The notes beneath the pieces are model-generated. The model saw only the letters and a list, made by a program, of their open reading frames with translations, searched no databases and was not told where the DNA came from. Shown here piece after piece: positions 17,055-25,227 of a stretch of DNA of 64,000 nucleotides; the first letter of the stretch is position 1; every line of letters begins with the position of its first letter. A program made the position numbers and the translations under genes. The stretch covers positions 248,001 through 312,000 of the forward strand of contig CAWIGP010000007.1 of the NCBI GenBank assembly GCA_963835735.1. Direction: 5' to 3'. Origin of the DNA: DASQMT01 sp963835735. Lineage in GTDB: Bacteria; Actinomycetota; Thermoleophilia; Solirubrobacterales; Solirubrobacteraceae.

Positions 17055-19073
17055 GTGCCGTCGCTGCTGCGGATTCTGGTCGTGCTGCTGCTCGACGCGG
17101 CCGCCCTGTTCCTGCTGGCGTGGGTGATCCCCGGCTTCGACATCAAGACGTGGGCCGGGGCGCTCGGGATGGCGGCGGTCCTCGGCGTGCTCAACGCGCT
17201 CGTCTGGCCGGTCCTCGCGCGCTTCACGCTGCCGCTCTCGGTGCTCACGCTCGGCCTGAGCGCGCTGCTGCTGAACGGCGCCCTGGTCGTGCTCGCGGCG
17301 TTGATCAGCCCGGGCGTGGAGATCGACGGCTGGCTGGATGGCACGCTGGTCGTGATCGGGATGACCGTCGTGACCGCGCTGATCTCCGCGCTGCTGGCGA
17401 TCGACGACGACGAGACCTGGTACCGCAACGTGGTGCGGCGGCAGGCGCGCCGCCGCGGCGACACCGTGAAGTCCGACGTCCCCGGCATCGTGTTCGTCGA
17501 GATCGACGGGCTCGCGCACGACGTGCTGCGGCGCGCGATGCGCACCGGCCACGCGCCGAACCTCGCCCGCTGGCTGGCAGACGGCGGTTATCGCCTGGAA
17601 TCGTGGGAGACGGACTGGTCCTCGCAGACCGGCGCCTGCCAGGCCGGGCTCCTGCACGGCAACAGCGTCGACATGCCCGCGTTCCGCTGGTGGGAGAAGG
17701 ACCGCGGGACGGCGATCGTGACCAACCACCCGCGCGACGCGGCGCTGCTCGAGCGGCGCCAGTCGAATGGGCGCGGACTGCTGCACGCCGACGGCGCGAG
17801 CCGGGCGAACATCCTCTCCGGCGACGCCACGTACTCGATGCTGACGATGAGCACGGTGCTCGAGCGCCGGCCGCCGATCGGGCGCGACTACAGCGCGTAC
17901 TTCGCCCGTCCGTACGGCGTCGCGCGGACGCTCTCGCTCGTCGTGGCCGACCTCGTGCGCGAGCGCCTCGCCGCGCGCCGGCAGCGGCGCGACGACGTCC
18001 GCCCGCGGATCGCGCGCGGCTGGTCCTATGCGCTCGTGCGCGCATGGGCGGTCGTCATGCAGCGCGACCTGCAGGTCGCCTCGGTGGTCGGCGACATGCT
18101 CGCCGGGCGGCCGGTCGTCTACACCACGTTCCTGGCCTACGACGAGGTTGCACACCACTCCGGGATCGAGCGCGCCGACGCGCTCGACGTGCTGCACTCG
18201 GTCGATCGCGAGATCGCGCGACTGGCGGCCGCGGTGCCCGATGCGCCGCGGCCGTACCGGCTCGTCGTGCTCGCCGACCACGGGCAGTCGCAGGGCGCCA
18301 CGTTCCTGCAGCGCTACGGGGAGACGCTCGAGGACGTCGTGCGCGCGGCATCCGACGTCGACACCGTCCACGTCGCGTCCGGCGTGGAGGACGAGGCGCT
18401 CGCGTACATCAGCGCCGGGCTGACGGAGGTGGCACGCGACGAGACGGTCTCGGCGCGGCTGGTGCGTAACGCGACGCAGTCGCGCCGGGCGGGCGGCGCG
18501 GTGGCACTCGATCCCGCCGCGCGCGGCGAGATCGCGGCCGCCGCGGACGGGCTGCCCGAGCTGTCGGTGATGGCATCGGGCAACCTCGGGCTGGTCAACT
18601 TCCCGCGCGAGCCGGGGCGCGTGACGCTCGAGCGGCTGGGCGAGCTGCACCCGCGCCTGATGCCCGCGCTGCTGGCCCATCCGGGGATCGCGTTCGTGCT
18701 CGTGCGCGCGGCCGGCGGGCCGGTCGCGCTCGGCGGGCGCGGGGCGCACTGGGTCGCCGAGGGGCGCATCGAGGGCAGCGACCCGCTGGCGCCGTTCGGG
18801 CCGAATGCGGCTGCGCACGTACTGCGCACCGACGGCTTCGAGCACTGCCCGGACCTGGTTCTGAACTCGACCTACTGGGACGACGACGACGAGGTGGCGG
18901 CGTTCGAGGAGCTCGTCGGCTCGCACGGTGGCATGGGTGGGACCCAGAGCCACCCGTTCGTGCTGTTCCCGAGCGACCTGCCCTATCCCGCCGGCGGCGT
19001 CGTGGGGCCCGACGAGATGCACAAGGTGCTGCGCGGATGGCTCGCGCGCCTGGGCCAGGAGGCGTACGCCTGA
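17055..19073 (+). CDS. Phage-holin-like membrane domain fused to alkaline-phosphatase-superfamily phosphodiesterase
   Basis: 672 residues. The first ~120 residues form four hydrophobic segments matching the Mycobacterium-type four-helix phage holin/DUF360-like family (LVVLLLDAAALFLLAWVIPGF, NALVWPVLARFTLPLSVLTLG, taken as separate pieces). The rest is a metal-dependent phosphodiesterase/nucleotide pyrophosphatase fold. Ligands: VEIDG, the nucleophile loop WSSQTGACQAG, YDEVAHHSG, LADHGQSQGATF and a late SHGGMGGTQSHPF. The topology puts the catalytic part after the last helix. The fusion is known from actinobacteria. The substrate is not known, but envelope lipid or polymer phosphodiesters are plausible. 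Confidence 0.88.
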   Translation: MPSLLRILVVLLLDAAALFLLAWVIPGFDIKTWAGALGMAAVLGVLNALVWPVLARFTLPLSVLTLGLSALLLNGALVVLAALISPGVEIDGWLDGTLVVIGMTVVTALISALLAIDDDETWYRNVVRRQARRRGDTVKSDVPGIVFVEIDGLAHDVLRRAMRTGHAPNLARWLADGGYRLESWETDWSSQTGACQAGLLHGNSVDMPAFRWWEKDRGTAIVTNHPRDAALLERRQSNGRGLLHADGASRANILSGDATYSMLTMSTVLERRPPIGRDYSAYFARPYGVARTLSLVVADLVRERLAARRQRRDDVRPRIARGWSYALVRAWAVVMQRDLQVASVVGDMLAGRPVVYTTFLAYDEVAHHSGIERADALDVLHSVDREIARLAAAVPDAPRPYRLVVLADHGQSQGATFLQRYGETLEDVVRAASDVDTVHVASGVEDEALAYISAGLTEVARDETVSARLVRNATQSRRAGGAVALDPAARGEIAAAADGLPELSVMASGNLGLVNFPREPGRVTLERLGELHPRLMPALLAHPGIAFVLVRAAGGPVALGGRGAHWVAEGRIEGSDPLAPFGPNAAAHVLRTDGFEHCPDLVLNSTYWDDDDEVAAFEELVGSHGGMGGTQSHPFVLFPSDLPYPAGGVVGPDEMHKVLRGWLARLGQEAYA

Positions 19074-19080
19074 CGCGGCC

Positions 19081-19479
19081 TCAGGCTGCCAGACGCGGCA
19101 GCTCGATCGCCGGGCAGTGGTCCATCACCACGCGCAGCCCCGCCTTGCGTGCGCGGTCGGCCGCGGCCTCGTCGATCACGCCGAGCTGCATCCACACGCC
19201 GGTCGCGCCGATCGCGATCGCCTCGTCCACGTGGGCGCCCGCCTCGTCGGCCCGGCGGAAGATGTCCACGACGTCGACCGGCTCCTCGATCTCGTGCAGG
19301 CTCGCGTAGCAGCGCTCGCCCAGGAGCTCGCCCTCGACATTCGGGTTGACCGGGATCACGCGGAAGCCCTCGCGCTGGAGCAGCGCAGCGACGCGGTGCG
19401 AGTCGCGGCGCGGGTCGGCGGAGCAGCCGACGACCGCCCAGGTCCGGGTCTGGGTGAGCAGTGCGCGGATGTCGTCCAC
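19081..19479 (-). CDS. CoA-binding protein (YccU-like)
   Basis: 132-residue Rossmann protein of the CoA-binding/succinyl-CoA-synthetase-alpha-like family. It shows WAVVGCSADPRRDS, VIPVNPN, DVVDIFRRADE and GATGVWMQLGVIDE. The start is GTG 19479, which shares one base with the stop of a small upstream membrane-protein ORF (TAGTG), indicating translational coupling. Confidence 0.9.
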   Translation of the reverse strand: MDDIRALLTQTRTWAVVGCSADPRRDSHRVAALLQREGFRVIPVNPNVEGELLGERCYASLHEIEEPVDVVDIFRRADEAGAHVDEAIAIGATGVWMQLGVIDEAAADRARKAGLRVVMDHCPAIELPRLAA

Positions 19480-19622
19480 TAGCGGCGGAGGCGGACCGGC
19501 GAGACGAACGGACCGTGCTTCTCGCGGGGATCGAGGAAGTCCGGTCGCGACTCGGCTCCGAACCGGCCGCTCAGCAGCAGCAGGAGGACGAATCCAACGA
19601 GGGTGAGGAGAGTGGGGAGCAT
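19479..19622 (-). CDS. Small single-pass membrane protein
   Basis: 47-codon ORF: a short N-terminal hydrophobic helix (MLPTLLTLVGFVLLLLLSG) followed by a charged tail containing PDFLDPREKHGPF. It ends one base into the GTG of the CoA-binding gene. A TATCAT box lies 11 bases upstream of the ATG. Its coding status rests on the membrane-helix composition and the coupling; I do not recognise a family. Confidence 0.5.
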   Translation of the reverse strand: MLPTLLTLVGFVLLLLLSGRFGAESRPDFLDPREKHGPFVSPVRLRR

Positions 19623-19647
19623 GCTTGTAACCGATGATACAGCTGCA

Positions 19648-20394
19648 CTAGAGCCGTCCGGCGTCGAGCAGCCGGCGCAGAAAGCGCTGCGTCTCGGCCT
19701 GCTCGGGCGCGCTGAAGATCCGTTCGGGGTCTCCGCGCTCGAGTATCAGCCCGTCGTGGAGGAAGCAGACCTCGTCGGCGACCTCGCGCGCGAACCCCAT
19801 CTCGTGCGTCGCGATCAGCATCGTCATGCCGTCGGCCTTGAGCTCGCGCACGACGGCGAGCACCTCGCCGACGAGCTCGGGGTCGAGGGCGCTGGTGACC
19901 TCGTCGAGCAGCAGGGCGCGCGGGCGGGTCACGAGCGCGCGCGCGATCGCGACGCGCTGCTGCTGCCCGCCGGACAGCCGGTCGGGCTGCTCTTCCTCGC
20001 GTCCGGCCAGGCCGAAGCGGGCGAGTAGCTCACGGCCCCGCTGCTCCGCCTCGCGGCGCGAGACGCCGTGCGCGCGCACCGGCGCGAGCACCACGTTCTC
20101 GAGCGCGCTGAGGTGCGGGAACAGGTTGAACGCCTGGAACACGATGCCGAGCCGGCGGCGCACGCCGACCGGCTCGACCGCGGGATCCGTGATCACCGCG
20201 CCGTCGAGGAAGATGTCGCCGTCGTCGATCTCCTCGAGCAGGTCGATGCAGCGCAGCAGCGTCGACTTGCCCGATCCCGACGCGCCGATCAGCGCGACCG
20301 CCCCGTGCTCCGGCACGGCGAGGTCGATGCCCCGGAGCACGGCGCGCTCGCCATAGGCCTTCGTCACGCCCTGGAGCTCGAGGACGGCGGTCAT
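19648..20394 (-). CDS. Polar amino-acid ABC transporter ATP-binding protein
   Basis: 248-residue ATPase of the GlnQ/HisP type. Walker A is GASGSGKST, the Q-loop is in FQAFNLFPHLS, the signature is LSGGQQQRVAIARAL, Walker B is ALLLDEVTSALD, and the H-loop is ATHEMG. The ATG overlaps the permease stop (ATGA). It energises uptake by the two upstream genes. Confidence 0.95.
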   Translation of the reverse strand: MTAVLELQGVTKAYGERAVLRGIDLAVPEHGAVALIGASGSGKSTLLRCIDLLEEIDDGDIFLDGAVITDPAVEPVGVRRRLGIVFQAFNLFPHLSALENVVLAPVRAHGVSRREAEQRGRELLARFGLAGREEEQPDRLSGGQQQRVAIARALVTRPRALLLDEVTSALDPELVGEVLAVVRELKADGMTMLIATHEMGFAREVADEVCFLHDGLILERGDPERIFSAPEQAETQRFLRRLLDAGRL

Positions 20395-21257
20395 CGTCGC
20401 CGTCGCTCCCAGCGGTCGAGCAGCAGCGCGAGCGGCACGGTGACGCAGAGGTACAGCAGCGCCGCAGCGACCAGCGGCGTGTAGATGAAGTTCGAGGCGG
20501 CCTCGATCTGCGCGACGCGGAACGCCTCCAGGGGGCCGAGGATCGAGACGAGCGCGACGTCCTTCTGCAGCGAGATGAAGTCGTTGAGCAGCGGCGGGGC
20601 GACCCGGCGCACGGCCTGCGGGAGGACGACGAAGCGCGTCGCCTGGCCCTCGGTCAGGCCGACCGCGAGCGCCGCCGAGCGCTGGCTCGGGTGCACCGAC
20701 TCGATCCCGGCGCGGTAGACCTCGCCGACGTATGCCGAGTACGCCAGCGTGAGCGCGATCCCGCCCAGCACGACCGGATCGGTCGGCAGGCCCGACAGCA
20801 TCAGCGCCGGGATCCCGAAGCCGACCAGGTAGATGACGAGGATCGTCGGCACGCCGCGGAGCACGTCGACGAACACCGTGGAGAGCAGCCGGAGCGGGAA
20901 CAGCGCCGGAGCGCGTGAGATGCGCGCGAGCGCGATCACCAGCCCGAGCACGAGCACCGCGGCCTCGACGACCACGAACAGCTTGATGTCGAGCCAGAAC
21001 CCGTCGAGCACCGCCGGAAAGGACTCGACGAAGTCGTCCCAGTTGAAGAACGTCTCGCGCACGTTCGGCCAGCCCTCGCTGGTGAGCACGAGGGTGGCGA
21101 GCAGCCCGAGCACGACGACGGTCGAGACCGCGGAGACCGCCAGCTGGCGCTTCGCGCGGCGCCGGTGCGCCGCCTCGCGGGCGAGCCGGCGTTGCGAGGG
21201 CTGGGGAAGCGGCGCGCCTATTGCAGCTCGGGCGCGCCGGCCTGGCCGCCCATCCAC
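20391..21257 (-). CDS. Polar amino-acid ABC transporter permease
   Basis: Membrane subunit of the PAAT family. The EAA loop that docks the ATPase is seen in the stretch GLTEGQATRFVVLPQAVRR, and several transmembrane helices flank it (VDVLRGVPTILVIYLVGFGIP). The HisMQ motif VLRGVPTILVIY is typical. The start is uncertain: GTG 21257 lies inside the 3' end of the binding-protein gene, and no canonical start lies between that gene's stop and the first helix. The overlap with both neighbours implies one transcript. Confidence 0.9.
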   Translation of the reverse strand: MDGRPGRRARAAIGAPLPQPSQRRLAREAAHRRRAKRQLAVSAVSTVVVLGLLATLVLTSEGWPNVRETFFNWDDFVESFPAVLDGFWLDIKLFVVVEAAVLVLGLVIALARISRAPALFPLRLLSTVFVDVLRGVPTILVIYLVGFGIPALMLSGLPTDPVVLGGIALTLAYSAYVGEVYRAGIESVHPSQRSAALAVGLTEGQATRFVVLPQAVRRVAPPLLNDFISLQKDVALVSILGPLEAFRVAQIEAASNFIYTPLVAAALLYLCVTVPLALLLDRWERRRR

Positions 21258-22090
21258 TCGTTCGTGATCCGCTCGAGCTCGCCCATGCTCTTGAGGTCGT
21301 CGAGCGCCTGGTCGACGCACGGCGTGAGCTTGGAGTCCTTCGCCAGCACGAGGCCCCAGTCGTCGCCGCCCGGCGCCGCGAACTGGCCGGTGATCTTCGC
21401 CTCGGGGATCTCGGCCGCGGTGAGGAAGAACGCGGTCGGGAGGTCGACCACGATCGCATCCACGAGCCGCGTCTTGAGCGCGCGCACGGTGTCGTTGGAG
21501 TCGTTGAAGACCTGGGGCTGGGTCGTCGGCTTGATCAGCTCGGTGACGGCGTCGAGGCTGGTCGTGCCGATCTGCACGCCCAGCTTGGCGTCGGCCAGTT
21601 CGCTCAGCGACGTCGCCGAGGCGGCAGGAGAGGTCTTCAACGCCACGACCGCCTGCGGCGCCGTGTAGTACGGCATCGAGAAGTCGACGCGTTCGGCGCG
21701 CTTGGGTGTGATCGAGATCTGGTTGATGTCGAAGTCGAAGTCCTTCGGACCGGGGGCGTAGGACGAGTTGAACGGCACGGTCGTCCACTTCACATCGTTC
21801 TTCGCGAACCCGAGCTTGTCGGCGACGGCGTATGCGACGGCGCTCTCGAAGCCCTTGCCGTTCGTCGGGTCGTCGTCCTCGAAATAGGGCGGAAAGGCCG
21901 GCTTGTCCGTGCCCACGGTCAGCGTTCCCGGCGTGACGAGCGCGAGCCGGCCGGGCTCGCACGCGTCGGAGGCCTGCGCCGGGCCCGGGGCCGGGGCCGG
22001 GGAGGCCTGCGGCTCGTCCTCGTCGTCGCCGCACGCGACGGCGCCCAGGGCGAGCAGGCCGACCACGAGCATGACGAGGAGCCGATGCAC
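21218..22090 (-). CDS. Amino-acid ABC transporter substrate-binding lipoprotein
   Basis: 290 residues with a type II signal (MHRLLVMLVVGLLALGAVAC) whose cysteine would be lipidated. This is a class 3 periplasmic-type binding fold (SBP_bac_3): LTVGTDKPAFPPYFE, the DFDFDINQISITPKRAERVDFSMPYY ligand region (in parts), and KLGVQIGTTSLDAV. The acidic DEDEP stretch after the cysteine is a linker. It is the first gene of the transporter operon and decides specificity, probably a polar amino acid. Confidence 0.93.
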   Translation of the reverse strand: MHRLLVMLVVGLLALGAVACGDDEDEPQASPAPAPGPAQASDACEPGRLALVTPGTLTVGTDKPAFPPYFEDDDPTNGKGFESAVAYAVADKLGFAKNDVKWTTVPFNSSYAPGPKDFDFDINQISITPKRAERVDFSMPYYTAPQAVVALKTSPAASATSLSELADAKLGVQIGTTSLDAVTELIKPTTQPQVFNDSNDTVRALKTRLVDAIVVDLPTAFFLTAAEIPEAKITGQFAAPGGDDWGLVLAKDSKLTPCVDQALDDLKSMGELERITNEWMGGQAGAPELQ

Positions 22091-22102
22091 GATCGGCGAA
22101 GC

Positions 22103-22846
22103 CTACCCCGGCAGCGGGACGGTCTCGCCGGGCGCGATCACCCGCACGTCGACCTCGGGCGCGATGCGCGCCACCGCCGCCGCGAACTCGTGCGGCGGAT
22201 CGGTCAGCCGGTCGGGCTTGTAGCGCGCCAGCAGGCGTGGGTAGAACGTGCCCCAGTGGATCGGGATCGCCATCCGCGGCCGCAGCAGCGCGGCCGCGCG
22301 CGCGGCCGCCTCCGGATCCAGGTGGCCCGCGCCCAGCGACGGCCCCCAGCCCCACACGGGCAGCAACGCGAGCTGCAGTCCGGCCAGCTCGGCCATCTCG
22401 TCGAACAGGTCGGTGTCGCCGGCGAAGTAGACGCGACCTCCGCACACGAATCCGAGCGTGTCGGCCTTCGGTCCGTACGGGAACCGGCGACCGTCGTGCA
22501 CCGCCGGCACGGCGGCCACCGTCACGCCGGCCACGTCCACCTGCTCGCCGGCGACGACCTCCTCGACCTGCGGGAAGCCCTCGCGGCGCAGCAGCCGGCC
22601 CGCGCCGCGCGGCGCGAGCAGGCGCGTCGTGCGCGGGATCGCCCGGAGCGACGGCAGGTCGAGGTGATCGAGATGCATGTGGGAGATCAGCACCGCGTCG
22701 AGGCCGTCGGCGAGCCCGGCGGGCGGCGGAGGACCGTGGCGGCGCAGGTGCGCGAGCCACGGCCGCAGCACGGGGTCGGTCAGCAGCCGGGCCCCGCCGA
22801 GCTCGATCAGCACGGTGGCGTGGCCGATCCAGGTGATGCGGCTCAC
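22103..22846 (-). CDS. Metallo-beta-lactamase-fold hydrolase (UlaG/UPF0173-like)
   Basis: 247 residues from GTG 22846, which overlaps the upstream stop (GTGA). It begins with the UlaG/NAPE-PLD-like ITWIGHATVLIELGG and has the metal motif SHMHLDHLD, a distal AVPAVHDGR, FAGDTDLF and IPIHWGTF. It is a soluble cytosolic enzyme and may hydrolyse lactones or phosphodiesters. It is the third gene of the HipA-like/DUF3037 operon. Confidence 0.88.
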   Translation of the reverse strand: MSRITWIGHATVLIELGGARLLTDPVLRPWLAHLRRHGPPPPAGLADGLDAVLISHMHLDHLDLPSLRAIPRTTRLLAPRGAGRLLRREGFPQVEEVVAGEQVDVAGVTVAAVPAVHDGRRFPYGPKADTLGFVCGGRVYFAGDTDLFDEMAELAGLQLALLPVWGWGPSLGAGHLDPEAAARAAALLRPRMAIPIHWGTFYPRLLARYKPDRLTDPPHEFAAAVARIAPEVDVRVIAPGETVPLPG

Positions 22847-23223
22847 CGGACGAGCTGCGCCACCAGGCGCTCCAGCTCGCCGGCCGGGTCGTCGGTCAGC
22901 CCGGTGTGGACTGGCGAGCATTGGATCACGGTGCTCGAAGGGGCGACGAGCCAGTGGAAACGCTCCGATGCCGGCAGCGCCGCGATCGGCCCCGCCGTCG
23001 CGTCGCCCGCCGCGATCCTGTGGAGCGCGTCGAGATGGCCGCGCACCGCTTCGAGGTCGACGTCCGGCGCGAGCGCGAGCAGCCGCGCCTCGTCGAGCTC
23101 CACGCGCGCGTCGAGGAACCGGCGCGGGCGGCAGAACAGGACCACGCCCGCGTTCACGCACTCGCCGCGCTCCACGCGCGGCACGACGCGCACGATCGCG
23201 TACTGGAACGCGCTAGGCGCCAC
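22843..23223 (-). CDS. DUF3037 family protein
   Basis: 126 residues. The conserved DUF3037 pattern is present: FQYAIVRVVPRVERGECVNAGV, VVLFCRPRRFLDARV and an S-x-F-H-W-L-V-APSS-T-VIQ-SP segment near the middle. The family is often next to HipA-like kinases, as here. The start is GTG 23223, overlapping the HipA gene end by 11 bases. No biochemical role is known to me. Confidence 0.85.
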   Translation of the reverse strand: MAPSAFQYAIVRVVPRVERGECVNAGVVLFCRPRRFLDARVELDEARLLALAPDVDLEAVRGHLDALHRIAAGDATAGPIAALPASERFHWLVAPSSTVIQCSPVHTGLTDDPAGELERLVAQLVR

Positions 23224-23965
23224 GGCGCGCCTCCTCCGCCTCGGCCGCGAACGCGCGCGGGGGAGCCAGGCGCCGGCGCAGGTACTCGGCGTAGGCGGCG
23301 CGCGGATGGGGGGCGAACCAGTCGTCGGGCACGAGCTCCAGCACCGCGTCGACGAGCGCGCGGTCGAGTCGCGGAGCCAGGCGCGCATCGGCTGCCTCGA
23401 TGTCGCCCGCGGAAGGGAGCAGCACGTGGGTGCGGATCGCGGGGAACGGGCGCAGCGCCTCGGCCGGCGGGTCCTCCCATGCGTGCTGGAGGTAGAGCGA
23501 GGCGCCGTGGTCGATCAGCCAGAGGCGACCGTGCCAGAGCAGCAGGTTGGGGTTCTGCGGCGAGCGGTCGACGTTGGTCATGAGCGCATCGAGCCACACG
23601 ATCTCAGCCGCCAGGCCGGGCGCGGGGGCGTCGCCGGCGGCGGGGTTGTACGTGAGCGCTCCCGGGAGGAAGTCGAGCGCGACGTTGCGCCCGCCGCTGG
23701 CCGCGATCAGCTCTTGGATCTCCGGATCGGGTTCGGCCGCGCCAAGTTGCGGGTCGAGCTCGATGAACACGATCTCCGGCACGGTCAGCCCGGCTGCACG
23801 CGCGAGCTCGCCGGCGACGATCTCGGCCAGCAGCGCCTTCGGCCCCTGGCCGGCGCCGCGGAACTTGAGCACGTAGAGCCCGTCGTCGTCGGCCTCCACC
23901 AGCCCCGGCATCGACCCGCCCTCCCGCAGCGGCGTCACATAGCGCGTGGCGTGGACGGTCCGCAC
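23213..23965 (-). CDS. HipA-like kinase family protein
   Basis: 250 residues. A compact HipA-type kinase fold: a GQGPKALLAEIVAGELARAAG segment, DALMTNVDRSPQNPN (catalytic-loop-like Asp/Asn) and LIDHGASLY (DxG-like metal motif). There is no HipB antitoxin next to it; the partner is DUF3037. It could phosphorylate a protein, but the full HipA N-domain is missing. TATCGT lies 7 bases before the GTG start, indicating a leaderless mRNA and the head of a three-gene operon. Confidence 0.82.
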   Translation of the reverse strand: MRTVHATRYVTPLREGGSMPGLVEADDDGLYVLKFRGAGQGPKALLAEIVAGELARAAGLTVPEIVFIELDPQLGAAEPDPEIQELIAASGGRNVALDFLPGALTYNPAAGDAPAPGLAAEIVWLDALMTNVDRSPQNPNLLLWHGRLWLIDHGASLYLQHAWEDPPAEALRPFPAIRTHVLLPSAGDIEAADARLAPRLDRALVDAVLELVPDDWFAPHPRAAYAEYLRRRLAPPRAFAAEAEEARRGA

Positions 23966-23972
23966 CGCGGCG

Positions 23973-23978
23973 ACGATA
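23973..23978 (-). promoter_or_regulatory. -10 box TATCGT for the HipA-like operon
   Basis: On the minus strand TATCGT lies 7 bases upstream of the GTG at 23965, with no ribosome site between. Confidence 0.4.
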
Positions 23979-24004
23979 CCGACGCCTGTGCCATCCTCAT
24001 TTCA

Positions 24005-25222
24005 ATGGCCAGGGTGACGCGCGCAGTCGTGATGCTGCTGGCCATCGCGGTGGTCGCGTGCAGCGGCTCCGGTGACGACGCCGACGGCAGGCGGCCCGCG
24101 CCCGGCAGCGGCTCGCCCGCGGTCACGCCCCAGCCGACCGCGACGCCGTCCGCTGCGCGCGGGGTGCGGCTGCGCAGGGTGGCCGACTTCGATGCGCCCG
24201 TGTACCTGACGTCGCCGCCCGGCGACCGCGCGCGCCAGTTCGTGGTCGAGCAGGGGGGTCGCGTGATGATCGTGCGCGACGGGCGCAAGCTGGGCACGCC
24301 GTTCCTCGACATCCGCGGCCAGGTCACGTCCGGTGGAGAGCAGGGCCTGCTCTCGATCGCCTTCCCGCCCGACTACGCCGACAGCGGGCTGTTCTACGTC
24401 TACTTCACCGACGCGGAGGGTGACCAGCGGATCGTCGAATACCGCCGGCGCGACGCCGAGCACGCCGACCCGGGCTCGGCCCGGCTCGTGCTCCGGATGG
24501 CCGACTCCGAGGTCAACCACAACGGCGGGCTGCTGCTGTTCGGGCCTGACGGCCTGATGTACGTCGGCACCGGCGACGGCGGCGGGGGCGGCGATCAGCA
24601 CGGCCCCCGCGGCAACGCCCAGAACCTCGGCTCGCTGCTCGGCAAGATCCTGCGGATCGACCCGCGCGCCGGCGGCGGGCGGCCGTACCAGGTGCCGGAC
24701 CAGAACCCGTTCGTGGGTCGCGCGGGCGCGCGCGGGGAGGTCTACTCGTACGGACTGCGCAACCCGTGGCGCTTCTCGTTCGACCGCCGCAACGGCGACC
24801 TCACGATCGGGGACGTCGGGCAGAACGCGTTCGAGGAGATCGACTTCGTGCGCCGCGGCGCGGGGCGCGGGGCGAACTTCGGCTGGCGCCCGTTCGAGGG
24901 CCGCTCGCGCTACGCGCCCGGCGAGTCGGCGCCCGGCGCGATCCCGCCAGTGATCGTGCGCTCGCACGCGAACGGGAACTGCTCGATCACCGGCGGCGTG
25001 ATCGTGCGCGACCGGGCGCTCGCGGGGTTGTACGGCCGGTACGTGTTCGGGGACTTCTGCAAGGGGCGGGTCGAGTCGGCGCGCCTGTCGCCCGGGCGGG
25101 CGCGCGGCGTGCGGCGCACGTCGCTGCAGGTCGACTCCCTCTCGTCGTTCGGCGAGGACGACCAGGGCCGCGTGTACGCGATGTCGCTCGACGGGCCGGT
25201 CTACCGGATCGTCCCGCGCTGA
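24005..25222 (+). CDS. PQQ-dependent sugar dehydrogenase family lipoprotein (sGDH/sorbosone DH-like)
   Basis: 405 residues with a lipoprotein signal (VMLLAIAVVACSGSG) followed by a linker and a six-bladed beta-propeller. Family marks: RQFVVEQGGRVMIV, GGEQGLLSIAFPPDY, FGPDGLMYVGTGDGG, YSYGLRNPWRFSFD, GDVGQNAFEEIDF and YVFGDFC. It oxidises a sugar using PQQ at the outer membrane face in related proteins. No PQQ-synthesis gene is in the window, and the exact substrate is unknown. Confidence 0.9.
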   Translation: MARVTRAVVMLLAIAVVACSGSGDDADGRRPAPGSGSPAVTPQPTATPSAARGVRLRRVADFDAPVYLTSPPGDRARQFVVEQGGRVMIVRDGRKLGTPFLDIRGQVTSGGEQGLLSIAFPPDYADSGLFYVYFTDAEGDQRIVEYRRRDAEHADPGSARLVLRMADSEVNHNGGLLLFGPDGLMYVGTGDGGGGGDQHGPRGNAQNLGSLLGKILRIDPRAGGGRPYQVPDQNPFVGRAGARGEVYSYGLRNPWRFSFDRRNGDLTIGDVGQNAFEEIDFVRRGAGRGANFGWRPFEGRSRYAPGESAPGAIPPVIVRSHANGNCSITGGVIVRDRALAGLYGRYVFGDFCKGRVESARLSPGRARGVRRTSLQVDSLSSFGEDDQGRVYAMSLDGPVYRIVPR

Positions 25223-25227
25223 GCGCG

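Noticed and set aside
17055..17420. Holin-like start as a sign of a prophage
   Set aside because: No integrase, capsid, tail or lysis gene is near it, and the domain is fused to an enzyme.
23213..23965. HipA toxin of a toxin-antitoxin pair
   Set aside because: No HipB-type DNA-binding partner and no full HipA N-domain are present.
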